From Elephas maximus indicus (taxonomy: Eukaryota > Chordata > Mammalia > Proboscidea > Elephantidae), in the NCBI RefSeq assembly GCF_024166365.1, contig NC_064820.1, forward strand, positions 141,876,001 to 141,940,000: a stretch of 64,000 nt of DNA. Direction: 5' to 3'. The notes beneath the pieces were generated by a model. It saw nothing but the letters and a program-made list of their open reading frames with translations, was not told the DNA's origin and did not search any database. The position numbers were made by a program, and so were the translations under genes. Below, in pieces: positions 46,083 to 55,682 of this stretch (position 1 is its first letter; the number at the start of each line of letters is the position of its first letter).

Positions 46083-46412
46083 CTAATAAAAATCTTCTAT
46101 TTCTTCATCTTTGGCCCTAGTGGTTGGTGCATAAGTTTGAATAATAGTCGTATTAACTGGTCTTCCTTGTAGGTGTATGGATATTATCCTATCACTGACA
46201 GCATTGTACTTCAGGATAGATCTTGAAATGTTCTTTTTGACGATGAACGCAACACCATCCCTCTTCAAGTTGTCATTCTCAGCATAGTAGACTATATGAT
46301 TATCCAATTCATAATGGCCAATACCAGTCCATTTCAGCTCTCTAATGCCTAGGATATCAATGTTTATGTGCTCCAGTTCATTTTTGAAAATTTCCAATTT
46401 TCCTAGATTCAT
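46083..46412 (-). pseudogene. RTE APE-like endonuclease remnant
   Basis: 109-codon antisense frame. LGIRELKWTGIG holds the catalytic-type glutamate of APE-like endonucleases. DGVAFIVKKNISRSILKYNA and TIIQTYAPTTRAKDEEIEDF follow, with the conserved YAPT segment. The downstream D/H motifs fall in other frames toward 45,900. In a functional element this domain nicks the target DNA. Confidence 0.88.
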
Positions 46413-46438
46413 ACTTCGTACATTCCAGGTTCCAATTA

Positions 46439-46642
46439 TTAATGGATGTTTGTGCTGTTTCTTCTCATTTTGAGTCGTGCCACATCAGCAAATGAAGGTC
46501 CTGAAAGCTTTACTCCACCCACGTCATTAAGGCTGACTCTACTTTGAGGTGGTAGCTTTTCCCCAGTCATCTTTTGAGTGCCTTCCAACCTGGGGGGCTC
46601 ATCTTCCAGCACTACATCAGACGACGTTCCACTGCTATTCAT
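46439..46642 (-). pseudogene. RTE ORF N-terminal segment remnant
   Basis: 67-codon frame starting MNSSGTSSDVVLEDEPPRLE and containing GVKLSGPSFADVARLKMRRN. The same segment is found at 35,901-36,125, so it is a conserved N-terminal piece of this RTE family. No catalytic motif. Confidence 0.75.
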
Positions 46643-46942
46643 AATGTTTTCACTGGCTAATGCTTTTCACAAGTAGACTGCCGGGTCCTTCTTCCTCGTC
46701 TGTCAGTCTGGAAGCTCAGCTGAAACCTGTCCTCCATGGGTGACACTGCTGGTATCTGAATACTTGCGGCATAGCTTCCAGAATCACAGCAACAAGTCCC
46801 CACAGTACGACAAACTGACAGACATGTTTAGTATAATGTAAATTAAAATCTCAAGATATTTTGCGGAAAACAACATTTTTTGTGTTCATTTGGGGAAAAA
46901 AATGTGTCAGTAACTAACGAATGTTTGAAAAAGAATAACGAA

Positions 46943-47147
46943 AGCCTATACTACTATGGCGCAAGTGGTTTGCAGTCAGTTGCTAACCTAAAGTTTCGAG
47001 GTTTGAACACAACCAGCAGCTCTGTGGAAGAAAGGCCTGGTGAACTGCTTCCATAAAGATTACAGCCAAGAAAACACTATGGAGCAGTCCTAATCTGTAA
47101 CTCATGGTATCCCCATCAGTTGGAATCAATAGGTTTGGTTGTTTTGG
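46943..47147 (+). mobile_element. AfroSINE long form, diverged
   Basis: Head relic ACTATGGCGCAAGTGGTTTG, then GTGGAAGAAAGGCCTGGTGA, GATTACAGCCAAGAAAAC and the common GTTGGAATCAATAGGTTTGG tail. The many changes indicate an older insertion. Confidence 0.82.
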
Positions 47148-47627
47148 GTACTGTTACGTATATTTTTTAATTTATATTAAATGCAATAGTTGAAAATTAT
47201 GATACTTTTTGTTGTTATTATATAGGAAGGAACAGTAAAGCTGGTTTGCTAGAAATTTTATTTTCTACACAGTTCAGTATAACATCATGCATATTTATTC
47301 ATATATTTTTTGATTTGGAAGAGATTATCATTTCTTCCTCTAACTCAGTGCGGTCATTCTGCCTACAAAACATCTGAAAGGTGTTCAATGCCCACTTAAG
47401 CTCTTACTGTGACAGGCTGCTCACCAGAGCATGATCCGAGGAGGGTGGACACCTGCTGCACTTTGTTCCCCTTCTCGTCCATACCGCCTAGCCATCTATT
47501 AACACATAGTGAGGCACAGAGTTAAGAAGAGTTAAATGGCTGAATGATCAAATAAGGCAGTTACATAAACAAAACAGGATAAAATATTATGTAACAGAAT
47601 CACATTAAGTACTTTGTATATTAGTGG
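47148..47627. other. no gene seen
   Basis: Single-copy-like DNA, including GC-richer 47,400-47,500. No supported feature. Confidence 0.5.
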
Positions 47628-48165
47628 CTTTTTTATTCCTTTTGTTTTTACTTTCCATAGTGACCCACATACTATTTTCATAATAAAAAAAGCAAACCAG
47701 CTGATGTCAAGTCAATTCTGACTCATGACGACCCCATGTGCGTCAGAGTAGATCTGTGCTCCACAGGGCTTCCAATGGCTGATTATTATGAAATAGATCA
47801 CCAGGCCTTTTTTCAAGGTACTTCTGGGTGGACTTGAACCATCAGCCTTTCAACTTGTATCCAGCACTTAACCATTTGTGCCACCCAGGGATTCCTATTT
47901 TCTTAAGAGTAATTAAAACTCAACACAGCTATTTTTTTTTAAGAATAAACAACTGTTCCCTGCATGCTTGTTTCAATGAGCCACTGTGGGCCACATCTTC
48001 CTGTTGACAGCAGACAAATCACCACTATGTATGGATCCAGGTAAACATCTGTGGAGAAGTTTTGAGAACTCAATCTTTGGGTAAGTAATTGATAGAGTAA
48101 CTCACACAGTAACAGATGACGCTTAGAATTTTGTCAGAAGTAAGAGACCACTCAATAACTGATGT
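47628..48165. repeat. local duplicated block, copy 1 (contains a SINE)
   Basis: Outside the SINE at 47,680-47,894 this aligns by eye with 50,455-50,750. Shared landmarks: TGTTTTTAC, TAGTGACCCA, TAATTAAAAC(C/T)C, ACACAGCTATTTTTTT, TTCCTGTTGACAGCAGA, CTGTGGAGAA and AGAATTTTGT/AGCATTTTGT. Confidence 0.75.
47680..47894 (-). mobile_element. AfroSINE long form, 8-bp target duplication
   Basis: Antisense long-form SINE (complement includes GAAAAAAGGCCTGGTGATCT and the head GGAATCCCTGGGTGGC). It is flanked by CTATTTTC (47,672-47,679 and 47,895-47,902). The paralogous site near 50,520 has no SINE. Confidence 0.9.
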
Positions 48166-49117
48166 TGGAACAACTGATCAATTCAGTTTTATTCCTCACT
48201 TTATACCATATTCTAAATGTATTTCTTTTGAAAAAACCAGTAAGTGTAAAAAATGAATGAAATAATTAAAAATGTAAATTAGTATTTCATTTCAGGGAAG
48301 CTATAAACAATCAAAGTGTAAGGAAGAGCACACACTGAAATTGAGATCTAATTCTCAGGAGTTTTTATGCATGGCACCACCAGGGATATTTTTATGCATG
48401 ACATAGTAATACATCCAAATATATAAGGGAAGAGTTTCAAAAAGAAAAAGATTAATAGGTTAAAAACAATGACAGTAAAAGGTTTAACTCACATCCCTCA
48501 GCCAAGCACAGATCTGTAAACAAAAGAAACTGATAAATAAATATAAGGCTTAATTAACATAACAAATGAGATAGGTCTCAGAGGTTCAGATAAGCCTCTA
48601 TAACCTGGGAAAGGGCACACTCATTCTTCTGAAGTGTCCAGGGACAACACATCTGACCCTAGAGCAAACCTCAGTAAATTCCTTAAAGGAGAGCTATCAC
48701 AGGCCTCATTCTTTGACCACAACACAATTAAAGCAGTAATTTATGCTGCAGTAGAAAGAAAAATGCTAAATGTCTGGAAAGTTTTAAAAGCTGTCTTAAT
48801 TAAACAACTGTAGAGCCAAGTAGGAAATCAGAACTGAACTTGTAGTTAATTATAGTGAAAATTGCCTTGTGTCAACCTGTGGAATAAGATTACACATTGC
48901 CAAGAGAAAATTTACAGGTTTAATCTCTTCTGTTATTACATAATAGAGAATAGAATCAATTATTTCAAAAAGTTCTAACTTCTTTTTCTTTTATATCACA
49001 CACATTTCTGAATGATGAGAAAAAAAATCACCTCTCACCTCCCATTCCTTCAACAGCTCTATCCCTAGAGCACCCACTGTTAGCATTTTATTGTGTACTT
49101 TAAAAAAGGCTTCATCT
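48166..49117. other. no gene seen; tiny SINE-head insert at 48,374
   Basis: A/T-rich DNA. 48,374-48,388 is a 15-bp piece matching the complement of an AfroSINE head, between two TTTTTATGCATG repeats (48,362-48,373 and 48,389-48,400). Confidence 0.5.
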
Positions 49118-49225
49118 TTCTGTGTATCTGTCTATCCATTATCTATCTATCTATCCATTATCTATCTACAACACAAATGGATGTGTATGTATGCATATGT
49201 GTATATGCATATATGTGTATTTATA
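49118..49225. repeat. (TATC)n and (ATGTGTAT)n microsatellites
   Basis: CTATCTATCTATCC tetranucleotide units to 49,168, then alternating ATGTGTATGCATAT units. The open frames across it are repeat artefacts. Confidence 0.9.
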
Positions 49226-49384
49226 TGCACACACAAACATTTTTACATAAATGCAATAGCACAGTGCATTTTTCTGCAGTTTACAGTTTTTATATCTTAA
49301 AGTTATAAAAACATATATCTTAGAGATCCATTCCAAGGGCCATCTCATTCTTTTTATTCAGTCTGAAGAATGCCACAGGGTGTG

Positions 49385-49600
49385 TGAACGTAACCTCTGG
49401 GGTCAGATCCTGGTTCCTCCACTTTCTTGCTGCATGATCTCAGGCAAATTAACTTTTTTTTGACTCAGTTTCCACATCTGTAAAAGGGCATGTTAATGAC
49501 ACTTAATAGATAATATTTATTTTAATTAGATGAAATATTGCTTAAAATGATCTTGGTACAGTGTGTTGCATAGTTAAGCCTTTGTAAACATGATCCATCA
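49385..49600 (+). repeat. MIR relic (sense)
   Basis: Carries the MIR core order: GGTCAGATCCTGGTTCCTCC, TGCTGCATGATCTCAGGCAA, CAGTTTCCACATCTGTAAAA, then an A/T-rich end with ATCATTATTATTATCATAG. An ancient tRNA-derived SINE of mammals. Confidence 0.85.
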
Positions 49601-50155
49601 TTATTATTATCATAGCTCAAAAACTGTTAGACATCTGAGTTCTAATTTTTTACTATTAATAAAAATACTGCAAAGATATTCACATACATATGTCTCTAGG
49701 TGCATGTGTGTTTCAATAAAATGGTGTCTTAGAAGTGCTAAATAATATAAATTTTATGTTTTTTAAAATTTTTATTGATAATTCAAACTTTCCCTTTAAA
49801 AAAATATTAATTTATATTGTATGAGAATTTTTATTTTCCATATCCTTGCTAATGCTAGTTATTATTAATCTTCTTTTAAATTTTGACAACTTGATTGGAA
49901 AAATAAATCTTCATTTTTAAAATTTGTGTTTTCCTGATTAATAGCTATGCTGATCTGCTTGAATACATTTCTATTTCTCTTGAATTCCCTAATCATATTC
50001 ACTCCATTTTTTCTAATAGAAACTATATCTTCTTACCTTGTCAAAAGAGTTTATATTTTAGCTATTAATATTTTATGCGATATACAGAAGAAATTTTTTT
50101 TTGTTTTCCATTTTGTCTCCTGTTTTTAAACTTCCTAAAGGTGACTTTTGTCTTG
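49601..50155. other. no gene seen
   Basis: Very A/T-rich, T-rich on the plus strand (possibly decayed L1 antisense). Nothing firmly identifiable. Confidence 0.45.
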
Positions 50156-50345
50156 GTGAAACATAATGGTTAAGCACATGTACTCTGGAATCGGATTTTA
50201 GGAGGTCAAATGTTGGTTCTGCCCCTTATCACATGTGTGACCTTGTGCAAATAACTCTCTGTGCCTTGGTGTTGTCTCTTTTCCAAAATGGGTATAATAA
50301 TATTAACTATTTCATAGGCTTTTATGAGAATAAATGATTATGTAT
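50156..50345 (+). repeat. MIR relic (sense)
   Basis: TAATGGTTAAGCACATGTAC, TGTGTGACCTTGTGCAAATA and TTTTCCAAAATGGGTATAAT, in MIR order, then AATAAATGATTATGTATTA. Confidence 0.88.
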
Positions 50346-50454
50346 TATTATTTTTTATTTTTATTCTATTATTCTAAAGACTTTCTATTTATGTCTTGAT
50401 TAATAAGGCCTGTGCCAACAACAAATGCCAACAGAATTATGAATTATTGTTGAT

Positions 50455-50750
50455 TTTTATTTTCTTCTTTATATATTTTTTGTTTTTACACTTTCTATAT
50501 AGTGACCCATGTGTTATTTTCATAAAGATAATTAAAACCCAAACACAGCTATTTTTTTAAGAAGAAACAATTGTCTTCTGTATGCCAGTCTCAGTGACCC
50601 ATAGTTATGTTTCCTGTTGACAGCAGAAAGATCACCATTATGTATGTGTTCAGTAAACACCTGTGGAGAAATTTTGAGAACCATATCTTTAGGTAATTGA
50701 CGGAGTAATTCATACAATAACAGGAGGTGCTTAGCATTTTGTTGGCGATG
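50455..50750. repeat. local duplicated block, copy 2 (no SINE)
   Basis: Partner of 47,628-48,165 at roughly 75-80% by eye. It keeps the uninterrupted TTATTTTCATAAAGATAATT where copy 1 carries the long-form SINE. Confidence 0.75.
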
Positions 50751-52468
50751 TAAAATCCAGACTCTATTTTATACAGCACAAAACTAGAATCTAGGAAGCA
50801 AAATGCTGAATCTAGGAATGGTGACTCATGAAGTTACGTACACTGAGGAAAGGCATAACAATGAAAGAGGAGAGAAAAGAATGAAGAGGAAAAAAAAAAC
50901 AGCAGCAACAATGAAAAAAACCTTGCCCCTTTGAATCAAATTTGATTGCTCTTTCTCCCACACCCTTTTCCACTTTTTAAAATTTGAGAATACTTGTGTT
51001 GGAAAATGCTTTAGCAGTAATCTCTGCCGTTCTCCTTCCAAATGTAGGACTCTGAACAGATGCTCCTGAACTTAAATTAATGATGAACTCATTCCTCTGT
51101 GAGATTGCTTTATTTTTGATAGTTTTAAATATGAGAATATGTATTTTTATATCCAGCCAGATTTGTTTCCAAAATCATCCCCCTATCTTCCTGCCCAAAG
51201 GAACCTCAGAGGACATAAGTATTTGATCCCTCTTTCAGAAGGGTGCTCTTCAAATATCTCCTCTCGTGATGCTACCAAATTCAATTTTGTTGTATTTCCC
51301 ACCACTATTTGCGTGTTTGTGATTCTTTATTAAATGTTTTCGGATACATTGTTATCTAAGTCATGCTTTTAAGGACATGTTTAACTTTGTCAATGCTGAC
51401 CTTATATCGGACAAATTTTCCAGATATGGTAATGGTCATTACAATGAATATTTGCCTTGCTCTAGACATTAAATTTATACAACTACTGCTCAGATTCTAT
51501 TAACTCTGAGAAGGTACATGTATATTTCTGCCTCCTACTGATCTTGGAATCAATTAAATTCTCTAGGTTTTTTAGGTCTAGTGTAAACTCAGGTATTTCT
51601 CATATGATCCTATGTAACTGATTTTTAAAAAATAACTTTACATGTATAAGCTTTAAAATATACCTTTGACCTTTTATTATAACCTATCGAGTTAATTTGA
51701 CTCTTGGTTCTAACCTAGCATTTCCTATATACCAGCAAATGAGTAATGTACTTGATTTTTAACATTTCACTTATCTTTAAATAACTAATTTCATCTTATT
51801 TGTTAGACTATGGAGATCCTATGAGACTAAATAATTTGCCCATGACAACAGAGAAAATAAATGGCAAGGCTATAAACTGAACCCAGGTTTATCTGATGCA
51901 AAAAACTACTTTCATTCAGAACACTACACAGCTTCAGACTATGGTAGGGTAACTCCTCCTCCCCGTATTGCTCCTTTTACAAATTTGAAAGGCATGCCTC
52001 TCAGATCTCTATCTGAGTTATTTGTAAACAGAATAGAGCCAAGGAAAGAGCTCTGTGGCATGCCACCAGGGAACTCTCTTTTATTTGGCAATGACCCATT
52101 AGTCAATACTCTCTGAGAAGAGTAATTTCACTAGCCACAAACTGACCTAATTTTGCTAAAGCCTAGACCATATATCACCATCAAATTTACAAGAATGCAG
52201 TGAGGGACTTTGTCAAAGAGCTTGCTGAAATCTGAAACATTGTGTCTATCTGCAGCATTTCCAAAATTCTTTTAAACTTGAGAATAAGCTTGGGTCTATA
52301 ATAATTTAACAAATTTACTTCACTTTATTCTTTTAAGATTTTTTAAAACCCCTTTTAATGTTAATGTCTGTTGTGACTCTGAAGGACAGTGTTTTCGCTA
52401 TGATGTACTTGGCCAGATAACTCATTTTTTTTTTTTTTAAACATATTCAGTTCTATTATAAAACTAGT
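50751..52468. other. no gene seen; MIR relic at ~51,800-51,935
   Basis: Single-copy-like DNA. 51,800-51,935 resembles an antisense MIR (TGCCCATGACAACAGAGAAA, CTGAACCCAGGTTTATCTGA). T12 run at 52,427-52,438. No exon supported. Confidence 0.5.
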
Positions 52469-52480
52469 GTCCTCTGGAAT

Positions 52481-52653
52481 GGAAACCCTGGTGGCACAGT
52501 GGTTAAAAGCTATGGCTGCTAACCATAAAGGCCAGCAGTTCGAATCCACCAAATACTCCTTAGAAACCCTATGCAGCAGTTCTACCCTATCCTACAGGGT
52601 TGCTATGAGTTGGAACTGATTCTATGGCAATGGGTTTGGTTTGGGTTTTTTTG
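52481..52653 (+). mobile_element. AfroSINE (short form), 12-bp target duplication
   Basis: Complete sense SINE from GGAAACCCTGGTGGCACAGTGG to GGGTTTGGTTTGGGTTTTTT, flanked by GTCCTCTGGAAT (52,469-52,480 and 52,654-52,665). Confidence 0.96.
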
Positions 52654-52665
52654 GTCCTCTGGAAT

Positions 52666-53206
52666 ATACTCTGTTAAATAATGTTAAACGATTGATTCAC
52701 CAATCAATTTCAGTCTAGAATCTCTTACAAAATATGAATTGTGGTTAGTTTGGTATAACCTTGTCGTTAGTTGCTGAAGATAGATTCTGGTGTACCATTA
52801 TGTATTATTAATGGCCTGAGACAAATATATATAGATACACGCAATCACACATATATGTATATGCACACACACACACACATCTTATATACCATTAACAGAA
52901 TTCTAGAGTTCTAGCAGACATTGGAATCAAATTTACCATGCTTATTTTCTTTAGGCTCTTTGGACTGCTTTTGTGTACCTCTTCTCATTTTTTCTGTGTG
53001 GAAGCCACAGTTGAAAAGTAATGTGTTTATTTCTACTCCAATCCACTTTCCTCTAAGTTCTAACAATCCTACCAATCTCTTTATGTAGTACTGTTAACTA
53101 AGCATCAACCATAACTGTGATACACTCTCATGTAAGTAATACACAATAGTATCTCCACAGACTCTCCAATCTCTCGAATTTCCCAGGCCACTCTGTAATG
53201 AAGACT
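52666..53206. other. no gene seen; (CA)n at ~52,863-52,880
   Basis: A/T-rich DNA with an ATATATGTATATGCACACAC microsatellite patch. Confidence 0.5.
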
Positions 53207-53380
53207 ACCACAGATATAGTGGATTTGGTTCCTGGCAATGTCCATATGTACAGTCTCTGTTTATTTTAGTGAAAAAAGGCATTTGCAACGAAGAATTAGG
53301 GAATGATAAAATTAAAATTTTGTCAATATTTCATTTGCTGCTTTGGTGTTTAAGTTATTTCATGAATAGAAAGACTAAAT
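53207..53380 (-). mobile_element. RTE 5'-region piece with variant segment, copy 2
   Basis: 53,207-53,292 matches the RTE segment at 26,452-26,553 (CACAGATATAGTGGATTTGG, GCAATGTCCATATGTACAGT, AAAAAGGCATTTGCAACGAA). 53,293-53,380 matches the variant segment at 26,554-26,634. It lies on the wrong side of the RTE piece at 53,632 to belong to it in normal order. Confidence 0.75.
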
Positions 53381-53631
53381 ATGGAGGCAGAGCCAAGATG
53401 GAGCAGTTGTCATATGCTTCTTGTGCCCCTCTTACAACAAAGACCCGAAAAAAACAAGTGAATCGATTATATATGACAATGAATATCAAAGTTGAGGAAT
53501 CTGACTAAGTGGCAGGGGGAGGAAGAGATGGTTCAGAAACAGCAAGGTGTTGCCAGACCTGACCCCACGGAAATCGGCACCCTGCAGGCTGGATCGGCTG
53601 GCGTGCTCAGCGAGGCAAGCAGTGGTGCTCA
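53381..53631 (+). mobile_element. L1 5'-end fragment
   Basis: Sense L1 5' UTR start: GAGGCAGAGCCAAGATGGAG, then ACAACAAAGACCCGAAAAAA and CAAGTGAATCGATTATATAT, parallel to 14,480-14,570 of the intact 5' end. It stops after 250 bp at GGTGCTCA, where RTE sequence begins. Confidence 0.85.
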
Positions 53632-54127
53632 GGACAACTTCAATCTTTTCTCCATTTATCATGATATTGCTTATTGGTCCAGTTATGAGGATTCTTGTTT
53701 TCTTTATGTTGAGGTGTAATCATACTGAAGGCTGTGGTCTTTGATATTCATCAGTAAGTGCTTCAAGCCCACTTCACTTTCAGTAAGTAAGGTTGTGTCA
53801 TCTGCATAATGCAGGTTGTTAATGAGTCTTCCTCCAGTCCTAATACACCGTTCTTCTTCATATAGTCCAGCTTCTCTGAATTTTTGCTCAGAATACAGAT
53901 TGAATAAGTATGGTGAAAGGATACAACCCTGATGAACACCTTTCCTGACTTTAAACCAATCAGTATCCCCTTGTTCTTTTCAACTAACTGTTTCTTGATC
54001 TATGTATAGGTTCCTCGTGAGAACAATTATGTGTTCTGGACTTCCCGTTCTTTGCAATGTTATTATAATTTGTCATGATCTGCACAATCGAATGCCTTTG
54101 CATAATCAATAAAACACAGGTAACACT
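53632..54127 (-). mobile_element. RTE-type LINE, internal fragment (antisense)
   Basis: Matches 44,226-44,715 of the best RTE copy: thumb region, the YADD zone and RT motif A, read on the complement. Neither the 3' tail nor the 5' part is attached. Confidence 0.9.
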
Positions 54128-54139
54128 TAACATAAATTA

Positions 54140-54292
54140 CCCATTGCCATTGAGTAGATTCTGACTCATAGCGACCATACAGGACAGAGTAGAACTGCTT
54201 CATAGAGTTTCCAAGGAGTGCCTGGTAGATTCGAACTGCTGACCTTTTGGTTGGCAGCTGAGGCTCTTAATCACTGTGCCACCAGGGTTTCC
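54140..54292 (-). mobile_element. AfroSINE (short form) in RHOA pseudogene 3' UTR
   Basis: Antisense SINE flanked by TAACATAAATTA (54,128-54,139) and TAACATACATTA (54,293-54,304), 12 bp with one mismatch. The right copy is RHOA 3' UTR sequence. Confidence 0.92.
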
Positions 54293-55616
54293 TAACATAC
54301 ATTAAGTGGCACTAATTACACAGTAACTCTAAGGTAACTAACATGAAACCACAGAACCGTAACTTTGCCTCAGCTGCATGGACTTGGGCCTTTCTGGCTG
54401 AGCACATTTTCAAAAAACTAGATGCCCACTTGAGAGCTATGCCAACGAAACTCATTTAGGAGAAAAGTTCTGAAGTGGTGATTCACCAGAGTGTCTTGCC
54501 GGTGACAGACAATAGGCAGAACATGAAAGTTATAATGTCGTCACAGCCTAATTCACGAAAGTTACCAACTTTTTCTCTTTCTAGAAAGAAGCAAGAAGTT
54601 AAGAAATTCTTTGAATTAGTGCCTGGTAGGTCATGTAGGAGTGCAGAGGAAGGCTGTTAGAGCAGTGTCAGAGGGACCCTGTGGGCCAGAGGGGATGGGC
54701 ATCACTAATAATCATAGTTGGCTTCTAAATACTGTTAGAAAAATGACCTTCTGATTTGTAATCTTAGGTAAATTATAGGTAAATGAAAAAGGCCAGTAAT
54801 CATACACTAAGATTAATAAACAGCACTTCAAAATTAACTGCATGAGGGCTGGCTTGCAATGAGGTTTCACAAGACAAGGCACCCAGATTTTTTCTTCCCA
54901 CATCTGGCTTGAAGAAGAGCTGCTCTCTCAGCCATTTCAACACCCCCCGCCCCCCCGCCAACACTCTATCTTTGGTCTTGGTGAACATGTACCCAAAAGC
55001 ACAATGTACCCAAAACCACCAATCCTGTTTGCCATATCCCTGCCTTCTTTGGGTTTTACCGGCTCCTGCTTCCTCTTGGCTAGCTCCTGTCTCGTGTGCT
55101 CATCATTCTGAAGATCCTTCTTGTTCCCAACCAGTTCCCATGAGCACATTGGGACAGAAATGCTTGACTCCCAGGGTCCATTTTTCTGGGATGTCTTTCT
55201 AAACTATCAGAGCTATCAATGGAGGAAACACATCAGTATAACATCGGTGTCTGGGTAGGATAGGGGCCTCGGAAGATCATAATCTTCCTGCCCAGGTGTG
55301 TCCCACAAAGCCAATTCTACCTGCTTTCTGTCCACTTCGGTATCTGCGGAAACCCTGGTGGCATAGTGGTTAAGAGCTATGCTGCTAACCGAAAGGCTGG
55401 CAGTTTGAACCCACAAGGCCCTCCTTGGAAACTCTACAGGGCAGTTCTACTCTGTTCTATAGTGTCACTATGACTTGGAATCGACTCAATGACAATGGGT
55501 TTTCAATATCTGCCACAGAGTTCTGAAACACTGTGGGCACATACACCTTGCTGAAGACTATGAGCAAGCAGGTCTTGCAACAAGCTCCATCACCAACAAT
55601 CACCAGTTTCTTCCTA
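54293..55616 (-). pseudogene. RHOA: processed pseudogene of RHOA
   Basis: Intronless copy of the RhoA small GTPase mRNA, antisense; the parent gene controls actin contractility. Readable coding pieces: [10 protein letters not shown], then the P-loop with its conserved Gly changed to Cys and Lys-Thr kept (~55,600-55,560); [16 protein letters not shown] with A61 replaced by [55 protein letters not shown]. The CLVL prenylation codons and stop survive at 54,867-54,881. The codons for the segment before VYVPTVF (DQFPE) are deleted, the initiator region is lost, and several frameshifts split the frame. 54,293-54,866 is 3' UTR sequence. A SINE interrupts the coding part at 55,348-55,506. Identification is by recalled family sequence; RHOC or RHOB is less likely because the 3' UTR also fits RHOA. 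Confidence 0.9.
55348..55506 (+). mobile_element. AfroSINE (short form) inside RHOA pseudogene
   Basis: Complete sense SINE between two copies of TATCTGC (55,341-55,347 and 55,507-55,513), which are the GTGGCAGATAT codons of RHOA on the complement. Inserted after the pseudogene formed. Confidence 0.93.
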
Positions 55617-55682
55617 GTGGGCTCAAACTGCCAACATTGCAGTTAGCAGCCTGGTGCTTTAACCACTGCGCTACAAGGTTCC
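55617..55682 (-). mobile_element. AfroSINE head fragment at 5' edge of pseudogene
   Basis: Complement of the SINE 5' half: AACCACTGCGCTACAAGGTTCC is its head end at the right, and CTCAAACTGCCAACATTGCA is the B-box side. The SINE tail is absent, and the RHOA sequence starts where it should be. Confidence 0.85.

Larger units (their letters stand above)
43622..46829 (-). mobile_element. RTE-type LINE, near full length, best preserved (antisense)
   Basis: About 3.2 kb. 3' tail (TTG)n GTTAGGTGCTGTTGAG at 43,622; 5' end complement ACGACAAACTGACAGACATG at 46,829. One long ORF is expected for an RTE: a short N-terminal part, an APE-like endonuclease, then RT. Here it is spread over six antisense frames: 46,642-46,439, 46,412-46,083, 45,618-45,379, 45,374-44,970, 45,070-43,967 and 43,979-43,632. 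At least five frame changes are needed. This copy is the reference used here for the other RTE pieces. Confidence 0.94.

Noticed and set aside
49091-49308. Short Ile/Tyr/Cys-rich ORFs
   Set aside because: They read through (TATC)n and ATGTGTAT repeats.
53492-53744. 65-75 codon ORFs crossing the L1/RTE junction
   Set aside because: They span the junction of an L1 5' UTR piece and antisense RTE, so they are chance fusions.
6050-54127. Clustered similar RTE segments as a CRISPR-like or satellite array
   Set aside because: Copies are dispersed, of different lengths, truncated at different points and separated by unrelated DNA; they are independent retrotransposon insertions.
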